64,000 bases of DNA. It comes from an uncultured delta proteobacterium. Its GTDB lineage: Bacteria; Desulfobacterota; Syntrophia; Syntrophales; UBA8958. The stretch is taken from the NCBI GenBank assembly GCA_903885795.1, contig CAISJV010000047.1, forward strand, positions 30,640 to 94,639, given 5' to 3'. This document shows positions 53,488-63,469 of the stretch, one piece after another. Below the pieces are notes generated by a model, which did no database searches, was not told the DNA's origin, and saw nothing but the letters and a program-made list of their open reading frames with translations. The translations under genes and the position numbers were made by a program. Within the stretch, counting starts at the first letter, position 1. Every line of letters starts with the position of its first letter.

Positions 53488-54600
53488 TTACTTTTCAGCC
53501 CACCTTAAGTTCATTTCCCCTGCCGTCTTTTCGTACTCCAAAATTTGCTTCGTGCAGAGGTGATAGACAGCTTCCTGCGAAGCGCCACGGTAGAATATTT
53601 TATACCATTCTGCTGTCAAGTCAATAGCTTGCTCCATAGAAAGAGCGTTTCGCCAGCCCAGCAAGACGGCCGCTTTATCACAGCAGAGCCGCAGGGTGGC
53701 AGCTTCATGGACCGCCCCCGGTTCGGACAGGTCCTGCCATTCCCCGGCGCCCCAGGCCTGAACGAAACGAGTTACCACCTCGGAGACCGTCAAGTCAGCC
53801 GTATTGTCGGGACCGAAATTCCAGCCGCCGCAGTATTTCTCCGGTTCGTCCCATAGACAGGCGCCCAGCCAGAGATATCCGCTGAGGAGTTCCAGAACGT
53901 GCTGCCAGGGACGGATGGCATGGGGGTTACGAATGGCAATGGCGTGGCCGCTGCTCAAGGCGCGGACGCAGTCGGGAAGCAGGCGATCCCGCCCCCAATC
54001 GCCGCCGCCGATGGCGTTGCCCGCCCGGCACGAAGCGGCGCCAATCTGCCTGCCGACATTGGCCGAATCGCTGAAAAAGGAGCGCAGGTAAGACGCAAAG
54101 ACCAGTTCCGCACATCCTTTTGAGGCGCTGTAAGGATCATGACCGCCCATGGGATCGTTTTCCCGGTAGCCCCAGACCCATTCCCGGTTTTCATAGCACT
54201 TGTCGCTCGTAACGTTGACCAGGACCCGGACGCTACCTGTACGGCGCACCGCTTCCAGAACATTCACTGTGCCGCCGATATTGGTATCAAAGGTCATTTT
54301 GGGAGCTTCAAAGGATGAACGGACCAAAGCCTGGGCCGCCAAATGAAAAACCACCTCTGGCTGATACCGGGCAAAGGCATTCATGAGTTGATCAAGATTC
54401 CGGACATCTCCTTGAATATGGGTAATCTGATCCGCCAAACCCGTAGCGGCAAAATTGTTAGGATCACTCGGCGGTTCCAAGGCATAACCGACAACCTCCG
54501 CTCCCAGTTCCTTTAGCCAGATGGCGAGCCATGATCCCTTGAAGCCGGTGTGACCGGTCACCAGAACCCGGCGATTCTTGTAACTGTTATGAAAAATCAT
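53488..54600 (-). CDS. rfbG: CDP-glucose 4,6-dehydratase (RfbG/DdhB)
   Basis: 370 residues (family about 359). The NAD-binding [37 protein letters not shown] and [12 protein letters not shown] (catalytic Tyr and Lys) are intact. It converts CDP-glucose to CDP-4-keto-6-deoxyglucose. It heads the rfbG-rfbH-(TA pair)-rfbF operon. Its 5' end and leader are duplicated 2.7 kb away at 57.1-57.4 kb. The start is ATG 54600 (MIFHNSYKN). Confidence 0.95.
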   Translation of the reverse strand: MIFHNSYKNRRVLVTGHTGFKGSWLAIWLKELGAEVVGYALEPPSDPNNFAATGLADQITHIQGDVRNLDQLMNAFARYQPEVVFHLAAQALVRSSFEAPKMTFDTNIGGTVNVLEAVRRTGSVRVLVNVTSDKCYENREWVWGYRENDPMGGHDPYSASKGCAELVFASYLRSFFSDSANVGRQIGAASCRAGNAIGGGDWGRDRLLPDCVRALSSGHAIAIRNPHAIRPWQHVLELLSGYLWLGACLWDEPEKYCGGWNFGPDNTADLTVSEVVTRFVQAWGAGEWQDLSEPGAVHEAATLRLCCDKAAVLLGWRNALSMEQAIDLTAEWYKIFYRGASQEAVYHLCTKQILEYEKTAGEMNLRWAEK

Positions 54601-54852
54601 TACGTTGATCTCTCTTTGAATTGTTTAATGAATTGATTTTATTCTACATACATACGGGCAGGAAGTCAAACGCTGTTTTGAAGTCTAACAAAATTCATAC
54701 CTCACCAAATCAGCGGTCATGATATTTCTGGCATGATATTTCTTGACGCAAAGATTCAGCCTTCATATACTCCGGTCAGTTATATCGAACTGATCATCCA
54801 ACATACTCAAGAACCGATCCGGAAAGGATACTCCTCTCTATGAGTCACATAC

Positions 54853-56880
54853 GTGAATAAATCTGACTGGATTAATAGCTGGATAGCTGTCGTTGTTGCC
54901 GTTTCAGGATTTATCATATTTGCATGCTTTCTGAACATTATCTTTTCAGAAACGAAATCTATCGATCCGGCGCTGCGGGACACATTTCTAATCCCAGCGC
55001 TCTTAATGCCGGAACCTAGGGAACGGACCTTATATGTGATAGCCCTGTTCTATTTTCTTTTCTTCTTCGCTATTTGGAGCTTATTGATTATACGCTGGCA
55101 TGATCAATTCGATTCCTGGATTAAACGCCATATAAATGTCCTTCTGACAATATCCCTCATCTCTATAATCTCTGTCCTATTGTTTGGGATGATTGGCGAT
55201 GGGTTTTTTTACTGGCGTCGGTCGCCTGTCTATCAATGCCCCTGGCTTTGGGCCATCTCAGCTCTGGTATGCGTGGTCCTGTTCAGAAAGGGCCTGCAAA
55301 AGAATCCAGCAAGAACTTCGCTAAATGTGCTGGAAATTCTGACACCCCTGTTACTCATAACCATCGTTCTCCTCAGTAGCCTGCTCTCCTGGGAGGATTA
55401 TTACACATGCCTGCTCCCGGACGGTCACTTTGAATTAGTTTTCCTTCCGTCTGTCAAAGTTAATGCCGGGCTGCCGCTTCTGCAAGGCTGTGGCTCACAA
55501 TATGGTTTTTATGCGCACATCCTTGAACCAATTTTCTATATCCTCGGGCTTGATGTTTTTTGTTTTTCTCTCGTAATGTCAGTGTTTATCGCTATCGTAC
55601 TCCTATCGCTCCTGTTTTATGCACGCTCACTTATTCGTAGCCGCTGGCTCGCCACAGGTTTCTGGGGTTTTGCTGTAGTCTTTTCCTTCCTCACTCCAAA
55701 GCTTATGGTATTTGAATATACGGGACAGTACAGCCAATGGCCCTGGGTTGATCCATACTTCCAATACCTGCCTATCAGGTTACTATTCCCCGCATTATCG
55801 CTGGCACTATGCGCCCTTCACAGCTCATTCTGGATTTCCTTGCGATCCCGGAACAAAACCTGTTTAAGATGGTTCGGGCATCTTCTCCTTGCCTTCGGAA
55901 TCATCTGGAACCTTGATTCAGGAATACTTGCCCTGGTTGTATGGAGCTTATATCTCATTTACAGAGATTTATATGAGGGTAATCTACATCACCGGGCTTT
56001 TATCCGTGCCTTCTTGCGTGTTCTGGAAGTGATGACCGCGCTCATATCGGTCTTGGCGGCATTCACTTTATATTACCAATTACGATACGGATTCTTGCCT
56101 GATTTAAATCAAGCATTTGTCTATCAGCGACTATACTACCTTGCGGGCTTCATGATGCTACCGCTGCGCATCCCACACACCTGGGTCACGGTTGTCCTCA
56201 TACCGTTGCTGGGTCTATCCTGGTCTATCCATTTGCTGTTTAATAAACGCGCCCATGAAATTTCACGTGCGTCACTCCTTTTTGCCGGTTCAGTATTGTC
56301 TGTGGGGCTCTTCAGTTACTACCAGGGCCGAAGTCATGACTGGGTCCTGTTCGCCATCATACCTCTGCCCATTCTCTTAGCAGGGTTTTTTGCCGATCAA
56401 ATTCCTATAAAGCGATGGCGATGGGCGCCGCTGGTCATGGCATTACTGCTGTTACCGTGGTTGACGGAAGGTCTTCGCATCGGCTACGAAATTCGTTCAG
56501 AAGTATCCAATAGACTTAACCGAATCGCCGGTCCGCTGTCACCGGCGTGGGAGGCAGACGCGTCCTTCCTCCGACAACATCTTCAGGGCAAATCGGCATG
56601 GATCATGTCCTACAATGCCGCTACCTTCTATGCTCTTTCCGGGGCAAAACCATCATTTTGCCAGGGCCTTCAAGAGATATTAACCCGCCCTCAGCTACAG
56701 GAAGCCTTAAACTACCTCGAAAACTCAAAGGGACTTTTAATGTTCGATGTAACCTTATCACATTCGGCAAGTATAGCAGGTCATGCTCCTCTGCTTAAAA
56801 CTCTTTTTGATCATTACCAGCCCGTTCTTTTCAGCCCCACGGGACGGTGGGCGTTGATGCAGCCGAAAAACACCAAATGA
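54853..56880 (+). CDS. Unknown polytopic membrane protein, possible GT-C glycosyltransferase
   Basis: 675 residues with about 13-15 hydrophobic segments and a C-terminal soluble domain of about 110 residues (WEADASFLRQHLQGKSAWIM). The start is a GTG. No family is recognised. The acidic loop WEDYYTCLLPDGHFE after an early helix and the general size are reminiscent of GT-C enzymes, and it lies among glycan genes. It is transcribed opposite to all of its neighbours, between rfbG and a broken TPR gene. The 250-base divergent spacer to rfbG probably carries promoters for both. Confidence 0.65.
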   Translation: MNKSDWINSWIAVVVAVSGFIIFACFLNIIFSETKSIDPALRDTFLIPALLMPEPRERTLYVIALFYFLFFFAIWSLLIIRWHDQFDSWIKRHINVLLTISLISIISVLLFGMIGDGFFYWRRSPVYQCPWLWAISALVCVVLFRKGLQKNPARTSLNVLEILTPLLLITIVLLSSLLSWEDYYTCLLPDGHFELVFLPSVKVNAGLPLLQGCGSQYGFYAHILEPIFYILGLDVFCFSLVMSVFIAIVLLSLLFYARSLIRSRWLATGFWGFAVVFSFLTPKLMVFEYTGQYSQWPWVDPYFQYLPIRLLFPALSLALCALHSSFWISLRSRNKTCLRWFGHLLLAFGIIWNLDSGILALVVWSLYLIYRDLYEGNLHHRAFIRAFLRVLEVMTALISVLAAFTLYYQLRYGFLPDLNQAFVYQRLYYLAGFMMLPLRIPHTWVTVVLIPLLGLSWSIHLLFNKRAHEISRASLLFAGSVLSVGLFSYYQGRSHDWVLFAIIPLPILLAGFFADQIPIKRWRWAPLVMALLLLPWLTEGLRIGYEIRSEVSNRLNRIAGPLSPAWEADASFLRQHLQGKSAWIMSYNAATFYALSGAKPSFCQGLQEILTRPQLQEALNYLENSKGLLMFDVTLSHSASIAGHAPLLKTLFDHYQPVLFSPTGRWALMQPKNTK

Positions 56881-56883
56881 CAC

Positions 56884-57123
56884 TTAATTCACTGATTCAG
56901 ACACATTCATTTGGCGCGTGACAATGTTGAGGTTAACGCCTGCATCTTCATAACCTGACTTGATTTCCAGAGCCTTTTTGAAAAACATTGCAGCCTCCTT
57001 TAAATGTCCCTTCCTCACATAGATTATCGCCAGATTGTTATAAGCTTCTGCTAAATTTGGCCGCATATGGATGATTTCCATATAGTGTCGTATGGCATTC
57101 CCGTCATCACCCGAGGCGGCATA
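56884..57123 (-). pseudogene. 3' remnant of a TMTC-like TPR gene
   Basis: The minus-strand frame reads ASGDDGNAIRHYMEIIHMRP then NLAEAYNNLAIIYVRKGH, two TPR units closely like the C-terminal repeats of the TMTC-like paralogues, and ends at a stop at 56884. The membrane part is missing: its 5' side breaks into a duplicate of the rfbG start at about 57124. It is therefore a deleted fifth paralogue. Confidence 0.8.
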
Positions 57124-57299
57124 CCCGTAGCGGCAAAATTGTTAGGATCGCTCAGCGGTTCCAAGGCATAACCGACAACCTCCGCTCCCAGTTCCTTCAG
57201 CCAGATGGCGAGCCAAGATCCCTTGACGTCGGTGTGACCGGTAACCAGAACCCGACGATTTTTGTAACCGTTATGAAAAATCATCCTGTTCATCCCATA
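57124..57299 (-). pseudogene. Duplicated 5' end of rfbG
   Basis: The frame starting [20 protein letters not shown] matches the first 54 or so residues of RfbG almost exactly (GF replaced by DV, P by L). It stops matching at NFAATG and continues in a TPR remnant in another frame. It cannot encode an active dehydratase. Confidence 0.88.
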
Positions 57300-57385
57300 A
57301 TGAATTGTTTAATAAGTTGATTTTATTCTACATACATACGGAAAGGAAGTCAAACTCTCTTTTTCAAAGATTAATAAAATCTGCA
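57300..57385 (-). repeat. Duplicated leader region of rfbG
   Basis: The stretch containing TTGATTTTATTCTACATACA with AAGGAAGTCAAAC matches 54620-54680 upstream of the real rfbG with few changes. The duplication therefore includes the rfbG promoter/leader as well as the coding start. Confidence 0.75.
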
Positions 57386-57485
57386 CCTCATCAAACTGAA
57401 AGATTCGGAGAGGAGAAACGTTCTTGTGTTTCAACAATAGCAAATCCGCGTTTCTAGATTATAGATAAAACTTACTACCTTCGCT

Positions 57486-59174
57486 CTAATCTTTTAATAT
57501 ACCCAGTAGTACTGCTTGATATTGTGCAATTCCGTAAGCAGGATTGATTTGAATCGCTTTTCTGTAATGGTTGAGCGCTTCCTCTTTCAAGCCGTCCTGC
57601 CCAAAAATCAATGCCAGATGATAATGAGCATTAGCATAGTCTGGATGTAATTTGATAGCCGTCAGAAAATGATCCTTGGCGGTTTCAAATTTATTCTGGC
57701 GATACAGGACCATGGCAATATTGTTATGGGCGCCTGCATGATCTGGCTGAAGCTGAATGGCCTTGCCAAATGCTGCCATGGCTTCCTCTAAATCGCCTTG
57801 CTCAAATAGGGCAACCCCCAAGTTATTTTGGATATTCGCCAAATCCGGCCGCAACTGGCTGGCTCTTTTAAAATTCTTAATAGCTGCTGTTAAATTCCCC
57901 CTCTCCCTGTAAGCAATTCCCAGGTTATAATATGTAACATGGTTTTCAACAGCAACAGCAACGGCATGTTTAAACAAGGCAATGCTGTTTTCCCAATGTC
58001 TTACCTGTATTGCAGCTGTGCTCGCCAATATGATGATTATCATTATAGCCACCACGGACAGGAGGCGGGCAAGCGCTACCCATCGCTCGACAACATCCGC
58101 AACACCCCAACTGATCATGATGAATAGCCCGATGAGTGGTATATAGGCATATCTATCCGCCATGGCATGTGAACCAATCTGAATTAAGCCAATCACGGGA
58201 ATCAGGGTACCAACGTACCAAAACCAACCTACTGGCAGATAAGGAAAACGTCGTGCTAACTTTAGGACGATAAAAAAAATAATCCCCAATAAAGACGACG
58301 AAAAAATCACCTGCCAGGGCGGCCAATAACCGGGATGTGGGTAGAATACTGCCATATTTACGGGCCAGAACATTTTGGCTATATAAGTGACATATGAAAC
58401 TGCGGCGTTAAAAACGCGTGCATCTAATGGAAAGGCCTCCATAGGTATGACGGCGCCCATTTTCTGTTCCGCGATAAAAGTTATCGCCATAACAATAAAT
58501 GCTAAAATAATGAGCGGTGCCTTCTCTACCAACAGGCGCAGAAAAGAAATTTTCCTAAATCGACCCAAGGGCCAGTAATCCAGCAGCAGCATTACAAAGG
58601 GTAATGTCGACGCCATCGGTTTTGACATCAAACCCATCGCAAATACAAATGCGACCAATAAATAATGTAAAACCCCGCCTTTTTCAGTATATTTGAGATA
58701 TACCCACAATGTCAGCATCCAGAAAAAAGTGCACAATACATCTTTACGTGTTGCAACCCATGCCACGGGCTCCACATTTAGCGGATGTAATGCAAATAAG
58801 GCCGCCACAAAACCGCTCCGCCATAAGGCGCCTGACATCCGGTAGAGAGTAAAAAATAGTAGCACGCTACTGGCGATATGAAAGAGGACATTAGTCCAAT
58901 GGTACCCGCCCGCGCTCAAGCGATACAACTCATAGTCACTCATTAATGAAAGCCATGTTAACGGATGCCAAAACCCAGCCTCCATAGCTGTGAACGCCCA
59001 CTGCATATTTTCCCATGTCAAGCCTCTACATACATTGATATTTGCGGTCACGTAGATATTGTCATCGTAATTCAAGAAATCATGACTCGCAACAGAACCG
59101 AAGACCACCACGATCCCCAAAATCAGTAAGAGGGAGAACATAACGGGAACATACTTTTGATGATTATCTTTCAT
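57486..59174 (-). CDS. TMTC-like membrane glycosyltransferase with TPRs, paralogue 2
   Basis: 562 residues. YDDNIYV carries the loop DD motif; EAGFWHPLTWLSLM, GGYHWTNVLFHIA and HPLNVEPVAWVATRKDVLC are conserved with the other paralogues. About 10 membrane helices span residues 15-405. Four to five TPRs follow (YNLGIAYRERGNLTAAIKNF and on). A lipid-linked-sugar-dependent transferase at the periplasmic face is inferred. It lies 13 bases after paralogue 3, last in the three-gene operon. Confidence 0.82.
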   Translation of the reverse strand: MKDNHQKYVPVMFSLLLILGIVVVFGSVASHDFLNYDDNIYVTANINVCRGLTWENMQWAFTAMEAGFWHPLTWLSLMSDYELYRLSAGGYHWTNVLFHIASSVLLFFTLYRMSGALWRSGFVAALFALHPLNVEPVAWVATRKDVLCTFFWMLTLWVYLKYTEKGGVLHYLLVAFVFAMGLMSKPMASTLPFVMLLLDYWPLGRFRKISFLRLLVEKAPLIILAFIVMAITFIAEQKMGAVIPMEAFPLDARVFNAAVSYVTYIAKMFWPVNMAVFYPHPGYWPPWQVIFSSSLLGIIFFIVLKLARRFPYLPVGWFWYVGTLIPVIGLIQIGSHAMADRYAYIPLIGLFIMISWGVADVVERWVALARLLSVVAIMIIIILASTAAIQVRHWENSIALFKHAVAVAVENHVTYYNLGIAYRERGNLTAAIKNFKRASQLRPDLANIQNNLGVALFEQGDLEEAMAAFGKAIQLQPDHAGAHNNIAMVLYRQNKFETAKDHFLTAIKLHPDYANAHYHLALIFGQDGLKEEALNHYRKAIQINPAYGIAQYQAVLLGILKD

Positions 59175-59187
59175 GATAAAAACCTTA

Positions 59188-60807
59188 TCATTTCAACCTT
59201 TGTCTTGAATGATTCCTGCTTTCAATTGCATTCTTCAGATTGAGACGGGCACCTTCATAGTTGGGATCAAGACGGAGAGCTTCCTGAAATAGAGGGATGG
59301 CTTCATCATAATTCCCCTGGGAAGCCAAAGCTGCGCCGAGATTATTGTGCGCTTTTATATTACCGGGTTTGAGCCTCAGTGCCTCAGCAAATTCCCTTTC
59401 CGCATCAATAAACCTCATCCCTGCCATATATACAACGCCCAGATCAATATGAGCGCGGCTGTCAGGCTTGATAGACAGAGATCTGCGAATATTTTTGATC
59501 GCCTGATCATCATCACCCAATTTATGATAAGCCATACCTAAGCCATGGTAGGCTTTGAAATTATTATCTGTCATATTTACTGCGTGTTGAAAAAGGGTAA
59601 AGTCATTTTGCCAATGTTCTACCTGCAGCCGTGCAGTCACGATGAACGCGAGCAGAATAGACAATGCAGAACAAATTAGCAAAGATTTCCCATATCTTAT
59701 TTGCTTTAAATATTCATAACTTCCCCATGTGCCAGCGATAAAAAGACCTATAAAGGGAATATATGTATAACGATCTGCCCGCGCCATCGTGCCTAACTGA
59801 ACAAAACCGATCACGGGCAGCAGGGTTATTAGATACCAGAACCAGCCAACCAAGAGATAAGGTCTGCGTTTTCTTGCGTAAATGAAGATTGCAGTTAACA
59901 AAACAAGTGCCACGATAGCTGAAATACACGCCGAAAGTGGCCAGATGCCTGGATGGGGATAATATGCCGCAAGCTTTACGGGGTAGAACATTTTTTCTAT
60001 ATAAATCAAGTAAGAAACAAGTGCGTTGGATACGCGGGCGGGCAGAGAAATCGTTTTCAGATCCGATATGGCGCCAAATTGATGCTCCGTGATGCAGGTT
60101 ATTATAATGACAACCAAGGCGCAAACTGCTAGGGGCAACTTTTCCAAGATTAGCAAAGTCCAATCTTTTTTCTGATTGTTTGCAGCATTTAATCGCCGCA
60201 GTGGCCAGTAATCCAAGAGAAGCAAAACAACCGGTAGGGTTGCCGCCATTGGCTTCGACATCAAACCCAAGACAAAACACAGTAGGACAGTTAAATATCT
60301 ATTTATGCCAGGGAGTTCCACATATCGCGCATAAGTCCACAGCGTCAGCGTCCAAAAAAACCCACTTAGTACATCCTTTCTCTCCGCTATCCAAGTCACC
60401 GACTCCACATGCAAAGGATGAATCGCAAATAATGCAGCCACGAAACCACTCCGCCACAATGCCCCCGTCATCCGGCGTAATACAAAGAACAACAATAAGG
60501 TATTCGCTATGTGAAGCAAAACATTTGTCCAGTGATAGCCCCCAGCATTCAAGTGAAATATTTCATTGTCCAGCATCAAGGACAACCAGGTTAGGGGATG
60601 CCAAAAACCTGCTTCAGTAGCGCCCAATGCCCACTTCACACTCTCCCAACTCAAACCACCACAAACATGGACATTATCAGTTACGTAAATATTATCATCG
60701 AAATTTAGGAACTCATAATCAGAAACAGGACAAAAGACTAATAATATTGATAGAACCAACAACAGGGAAAGTATAATCGGCGTATATTTTCGAAAATCCG
60801 AATTCAT
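59188..60807 (-). CDS. TMTC-like membrane glycosyltransferase with TPRs, paralogue 3
   Basis: 539 residues, closely parallel to paralogue 2. Signatures are FDDNIYVTDNVHVCGGLSW, EAGFWHPLTWLSLMLDNEIF, HPLHVESVTWIAERKDVLSG and RADRYTYIPFIGLFI. The C-terminus has three TPRs (AYHGLGMAYHKLGDDDQAIK). It sits between paralogues 2 and 4, spaced 13 and 68 bases. Function is inferred as for the others; sequence differences among the copies are spread through the loops, as expected for different donors or acceptors. Confidence 0.82.
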   Translation of the reverse strand: MNSDFRKYTPIILSLLLVLSILLVFCPVSDYEFLNFDDNIYVTDNVHVCGGLSWESVKWALGATEAGFWHPLTWLSLMLDNEIFHLNAGGYHWTNVLLHIANTLLLFFVLRRMTGALWRSGFVAALFAIHPLHVESVTWIAERKDVLSGFFWTLTLWTYARYVELPGINRYLTVLLCFVLGLMSKPMAATLPVVLLLLDYWPLRRLNAANNQKKDWTLLILEKLPLAVCALVVIIITCITEHQFGAISDLKTISLPARVSNALVSYLIYIEKMFYPVKLAAYYPHPGIWPLSACISAIVALVLLTAIFIYARKRRPYLLVGWFWYLITLLPVIGFVQLGTMARADRYTYIPFIGLFIAGTWGSYEYLKQIRYGKSLLICSALSILLAFIVTARLQVEHWQNDFTLFQHAVNMTDNNFKAYHGLGMAYHKLGDDDQAIKNIRRSLSIKPDSRAHIDLGVVYMAGMRFIDAEREFAEALRLKPGNIKAHNNLGAALASQGNYDEAIPLFQEALRLDPNYEGARLNLKNAIESRNHSRQRLK

Positions 60808-60875
60808 ATAAAATCTCCGGAGTCAATTAGCTTTACGCTCTTTTTCACCATCGGGGCGCAAAAAAATAAGTCCAA

Positions 60876-62867
60876 TCATTTCGATTGCATCATCTTCAAG
60901 ACCTTGTCCCTGTTTTTGCAGGCCTCTACGTATTCAGGCTTTATGTCAATGGCCTTCTGGAAATTCACAAGAGCCTCCTGAAGAAGATTTTTTTTAACCA
61001 GAGCGACGCCCATGCTGTAATATATCTCCGGATCCTTCTGATCTAAAGCTAAAGCTCTGGTCAAATGCATGATGGCGTCCTCATGACGGCCTTGTACCAA
61101 CATTAGCGCAGCGAAGTGTTTAAGGGCTTTTACATGATTCGGTTGTATCGCTAAATCCTTTTGTAGCTCCGTATTGGCTTCTGTCATCCGGTCTTGATTC
61201 ATGTACGCAAGGCCGAGACTATAATGAAAGTCCGCATTGCCGGGACTCAGATTTATGGCCTTGCGATAGGCCTCAACCGCCCTCGACAATTCACCAGTTT
61301 CCTGGAACGCCTTACCCAAATTATGTTGATACTCCCCTTTCTGCGGATTTAATTTTATGGCCTGTAAATAGTACGGAATAGCCTCGACATATTTACCCTT
61401 GAAGGTAAGCGCGGCGCCAAAATTGTTATGAAAATCCGCGATGCGGGGATTAATCTCCAGAGCCGTTCGAAAATGACTGATAGCGCGGTCGTATTGTCCT
61501 TCAACGGACAAGGCTACACCCAAATTGCCGTGTGCGATATGATTTCTTTCGGTAACCAGAATTGCATGTTCAAATAGCAAGATACTGTTTCGCCAGTATT
61601 GCAACTGAAAGAAGGTACAGCCGGCAAGAGCGGCAAGGATTGCCAATGATACCACCATGAGGGTAAGCCTTCCATTACGCCACTTTATGGCCAATTCAGG
61701 AGCACCCCAAGCGATTATTATAAATAATCCAATCAATGGAACATAAGTATACCGGTCCGCCATTGCATGGGGACCTACCTGAATGAGGCCGATAACGGGG
61801 AAAAGGGTTCCAAGATACCATAACCAGCCAACAGTGAAATAGGGGCAACGACGAATCCAGCGGATAGAGAGAAACGATATGAGGATAATTAATAAAAAGG
61901 ACAACCCGGCTTGATGCCATGGAATGCTCACTGGATGGGGGTAAAGAATGGCGAGGTGTTCGGGCCAGAACATCCTTTCTATGTATTTGACATACGAGAC
62001 AATAGCGTTAGCTATCCGTGAAGTAACGGGTAAATCAGCCAGCGAAGACAGGGCTCCCACATGCCGCTCTGTAAAAATGACAAGAATCGACGCGAGAATG
62101 GACAGAACTATCAGTGGTACCTTTTCAATAAGCAACCACAGAAAGGTATGTTTCCTCTCAATGTTTAACCGGCTCGATTCCTGGATTGGATATTCTATCT
62201 CCCTTGCAGGGGAAAGTTGCATCCTTCCCAAGGGCCAGTAATCCAAAAGGAGCATGAGAAAGGGAACAGTCACGACCATGGGTTTCGCCATCAAGGCCAG
62301 GAGAAGGGAGCTAACAACCACTAGATATCGCCATCCACGTGGTTTTTTTACATAGTACATATATGCCGCCAGAGTTAACAAACCCAGAAATGTGCTGAGA
62401 ACATCTTTGCGTTGTGAAACCCAGGCTACCGATTCGACATGGAGAGGATGAAGGGCAAACAGGGCCGCTACAAAAGCGCTTTTCCAATAGGCGCCTGTCA
62501 TATAGCGAAGCAATAAATACAACAAAAGGGTATTAAGAAGATGAAATATTACATTAGTCCAGTGGTAACCTCCTGTATTGCTCCCGTAAAGCCTATAATC
62601 AAGGATAAGCGACAGCCATGTGAGCGGATGCCAGAAACCAGCCTCGATATTTGTGAATGCCCATACGAGGGTTTCCTTATTAATGCTTGCGGAACTAAAA
62701 TATACTTTACCGGTAACATACGCATCATCATCATAATATATAAATTTGAAATTCTGAACCTGCCAGAAAACAAGAATCACCGCCATGCTAAGGAGAATAC
62801 AGATCAGAAAATCACACTGACGATTTGATAGTGGTGAAAATTTCAATCCTTTCATTATGAACGCCAT
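60876..62867 (-). CDS. TMTC-like membrane glycosyltransferase with long TPR array, paralogue 4
   Basis: 663 residues, the longest copy. The membrane part carries YDDDAYVTGKVYFSSASI, EAGFWHPLTWLSLILDYRLY and HPLHVESVAWVSQRKDVLST. An inserted hydrophilic loop (ESSRLNIERKH) is unique to this copy. The C-terminus has six or seven TPRs from about residue 425 (AHGNLGVALSVEGQYDRAIS and on). It is the first gene of the operon, just after the pilin terminator. Confidence 0.83.
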   Translation of the reverse strand: MAFIMKGLKFSPLSNRQCDFLICILLSMAVILVFWQVQNFKFIYYDDDAYVTGKVYFSSASINKETLVWAFTNIEAGFWHPLTWLSLILDYRLYGSNTGGYHWTNVIFHLLNTLLLYLLLRYMTGAYWKSAFVAALFALHPLHVESVAWVSQRKDVLSTFLGLLTLAAYMYYVKKPRGWRYLVVVSSLLLALMAKPMVVTVPFLMLLLDYWPLGRMQLSPAREIEYPIQESSRLNIERKHTFLWLLIEKVPLIVLSILASILVIFTERHVGALSSLADLPVTSRIANAIVSYVKYIERMFWPEHLAILYPHPVSIPWHQAGLSFLLIILISFLSIRWIRRCPYFTVGWLWYLGTLFPVIGLIQVGPHAMADRYTYVPLIGLFIIIAWGAPELAIKWRNGRLTLMVVSLAILAALAGCTFFQLQYWRNSILLFEHAILVTERNHIAHGNLGVALSVEGQYDRAISHFRTALEINPRIADFHNNFGAALTFKGKYVEAIPYYLQAIKLNPQKGEYQHNLGKAFQETGELSRAVEAYRKAINLSPGNADFHYSLGLAYMNQDRMTEANTELQKDLAIQPNHVKALKHFAALMLVQGRHEDAIMHLTRALALDQKDPEIYYSMGVALVKKNLLQEALVNFQKAIDIKPEYVEACKNRDKVLKMMQSK

Positions 62868-62897
62868 ACATCAACCCAATTATCCATGACCTTCAAA

Positions 62898-62938
62898 GTT
62901 AAAAAAAAGGGTAAGGCGCAGCCTTACCCTTTTTAACT
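62898..62938. terminator. Strong bidirectional terminator after the pilin genes
   Basis: AAGGGTAAGGC and GCCTTACCCTT form a perfect stem around a 3-base loop (centre near 62919), flanked by A runs on one side and T runs on the other. On the minus strand it stops the pilin transcript before the TMTC-like operon. Confidence 0.85.
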
Positions 62939-62959
62939 TTTTCCAAAGCTAAAGCATTC

Positions 62960-63328
62960 TTACGGTGAAATCGTTCCCGTGGAATCGACCGAATAACCCC
63001 GACCGCCGGAGGTACTTGAGGCTGTGATTGAAAGACCTGCCTGCGTACCTGTCCCTACGGCTGTGGTGACATTGGCCGTAGATTTGAATCCATAATTTCC
63101 CAAGAGCGCCATGGTGGCCGTAGATGTGGGTGAATCAGAGAAGAACGCCTGCGCCGACGTATAGGCGTTTTTCGCATCCGCTTTTGCAGAAGTTTCGTAA
63201 CCCCTGGTTCTGTACGCCGTGAACTGCGGGATGGCGATGGCTGCCAGAATACCGATGATCGCGATAACGATCATAAGCTCGATCAGGGTGAAACCCTTCT
63301 GTCCTTTTCTTCTACGAAATACTTTCAT
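62960..63328 (-). CDS. Type IV major pilin-like protein, copy 2
   Basis: 122 residues. A short basic leader ([11 protein letters not shown]) is followed by the prepilin cleavage site and [20 protein letters not shown], with the +5 Glu, giving a mature protein of about 111 residues. The tail is very rich in Ser, Thr, Gly and Ala, and there is no Cys, so there is no disulfide loop. It is about 85-90% identical to copy 1. Pilins form surface fibres for attachment, motility, DNA uptake or electron transfer. A terminator follows. Confidence 0.9.
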   Translation of the reverse strand: MKVFRRRKGQKGFTLIELMIVIAIIGILAAIAIPQFTAYRTRGYETSAKADAKNAYTSAQAFFSDSPTSTATMALLGNYGFKSTANVTTAVGTGTQAGLSITASSTSGGRGYSVDSTGTISP

Positions 63329-63469
63329 GTTCCTTACATATCCTCCATTAATGTTCTAACGTTATTTGGTTATTGATACCCAGCTTGAAATCCGATTGTA
63401 TCAAGCTTCACCTGATTTTAACTCTCCTATACCACCCCCCCCTGCTTATTAATTAGTGCTAAATCCTTC

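Noticed and set aside
52914..53627. 237-codon plus-strand frame
   Set aside because: Antisense to rfbH and rfbG, both well supported; no domain seen.
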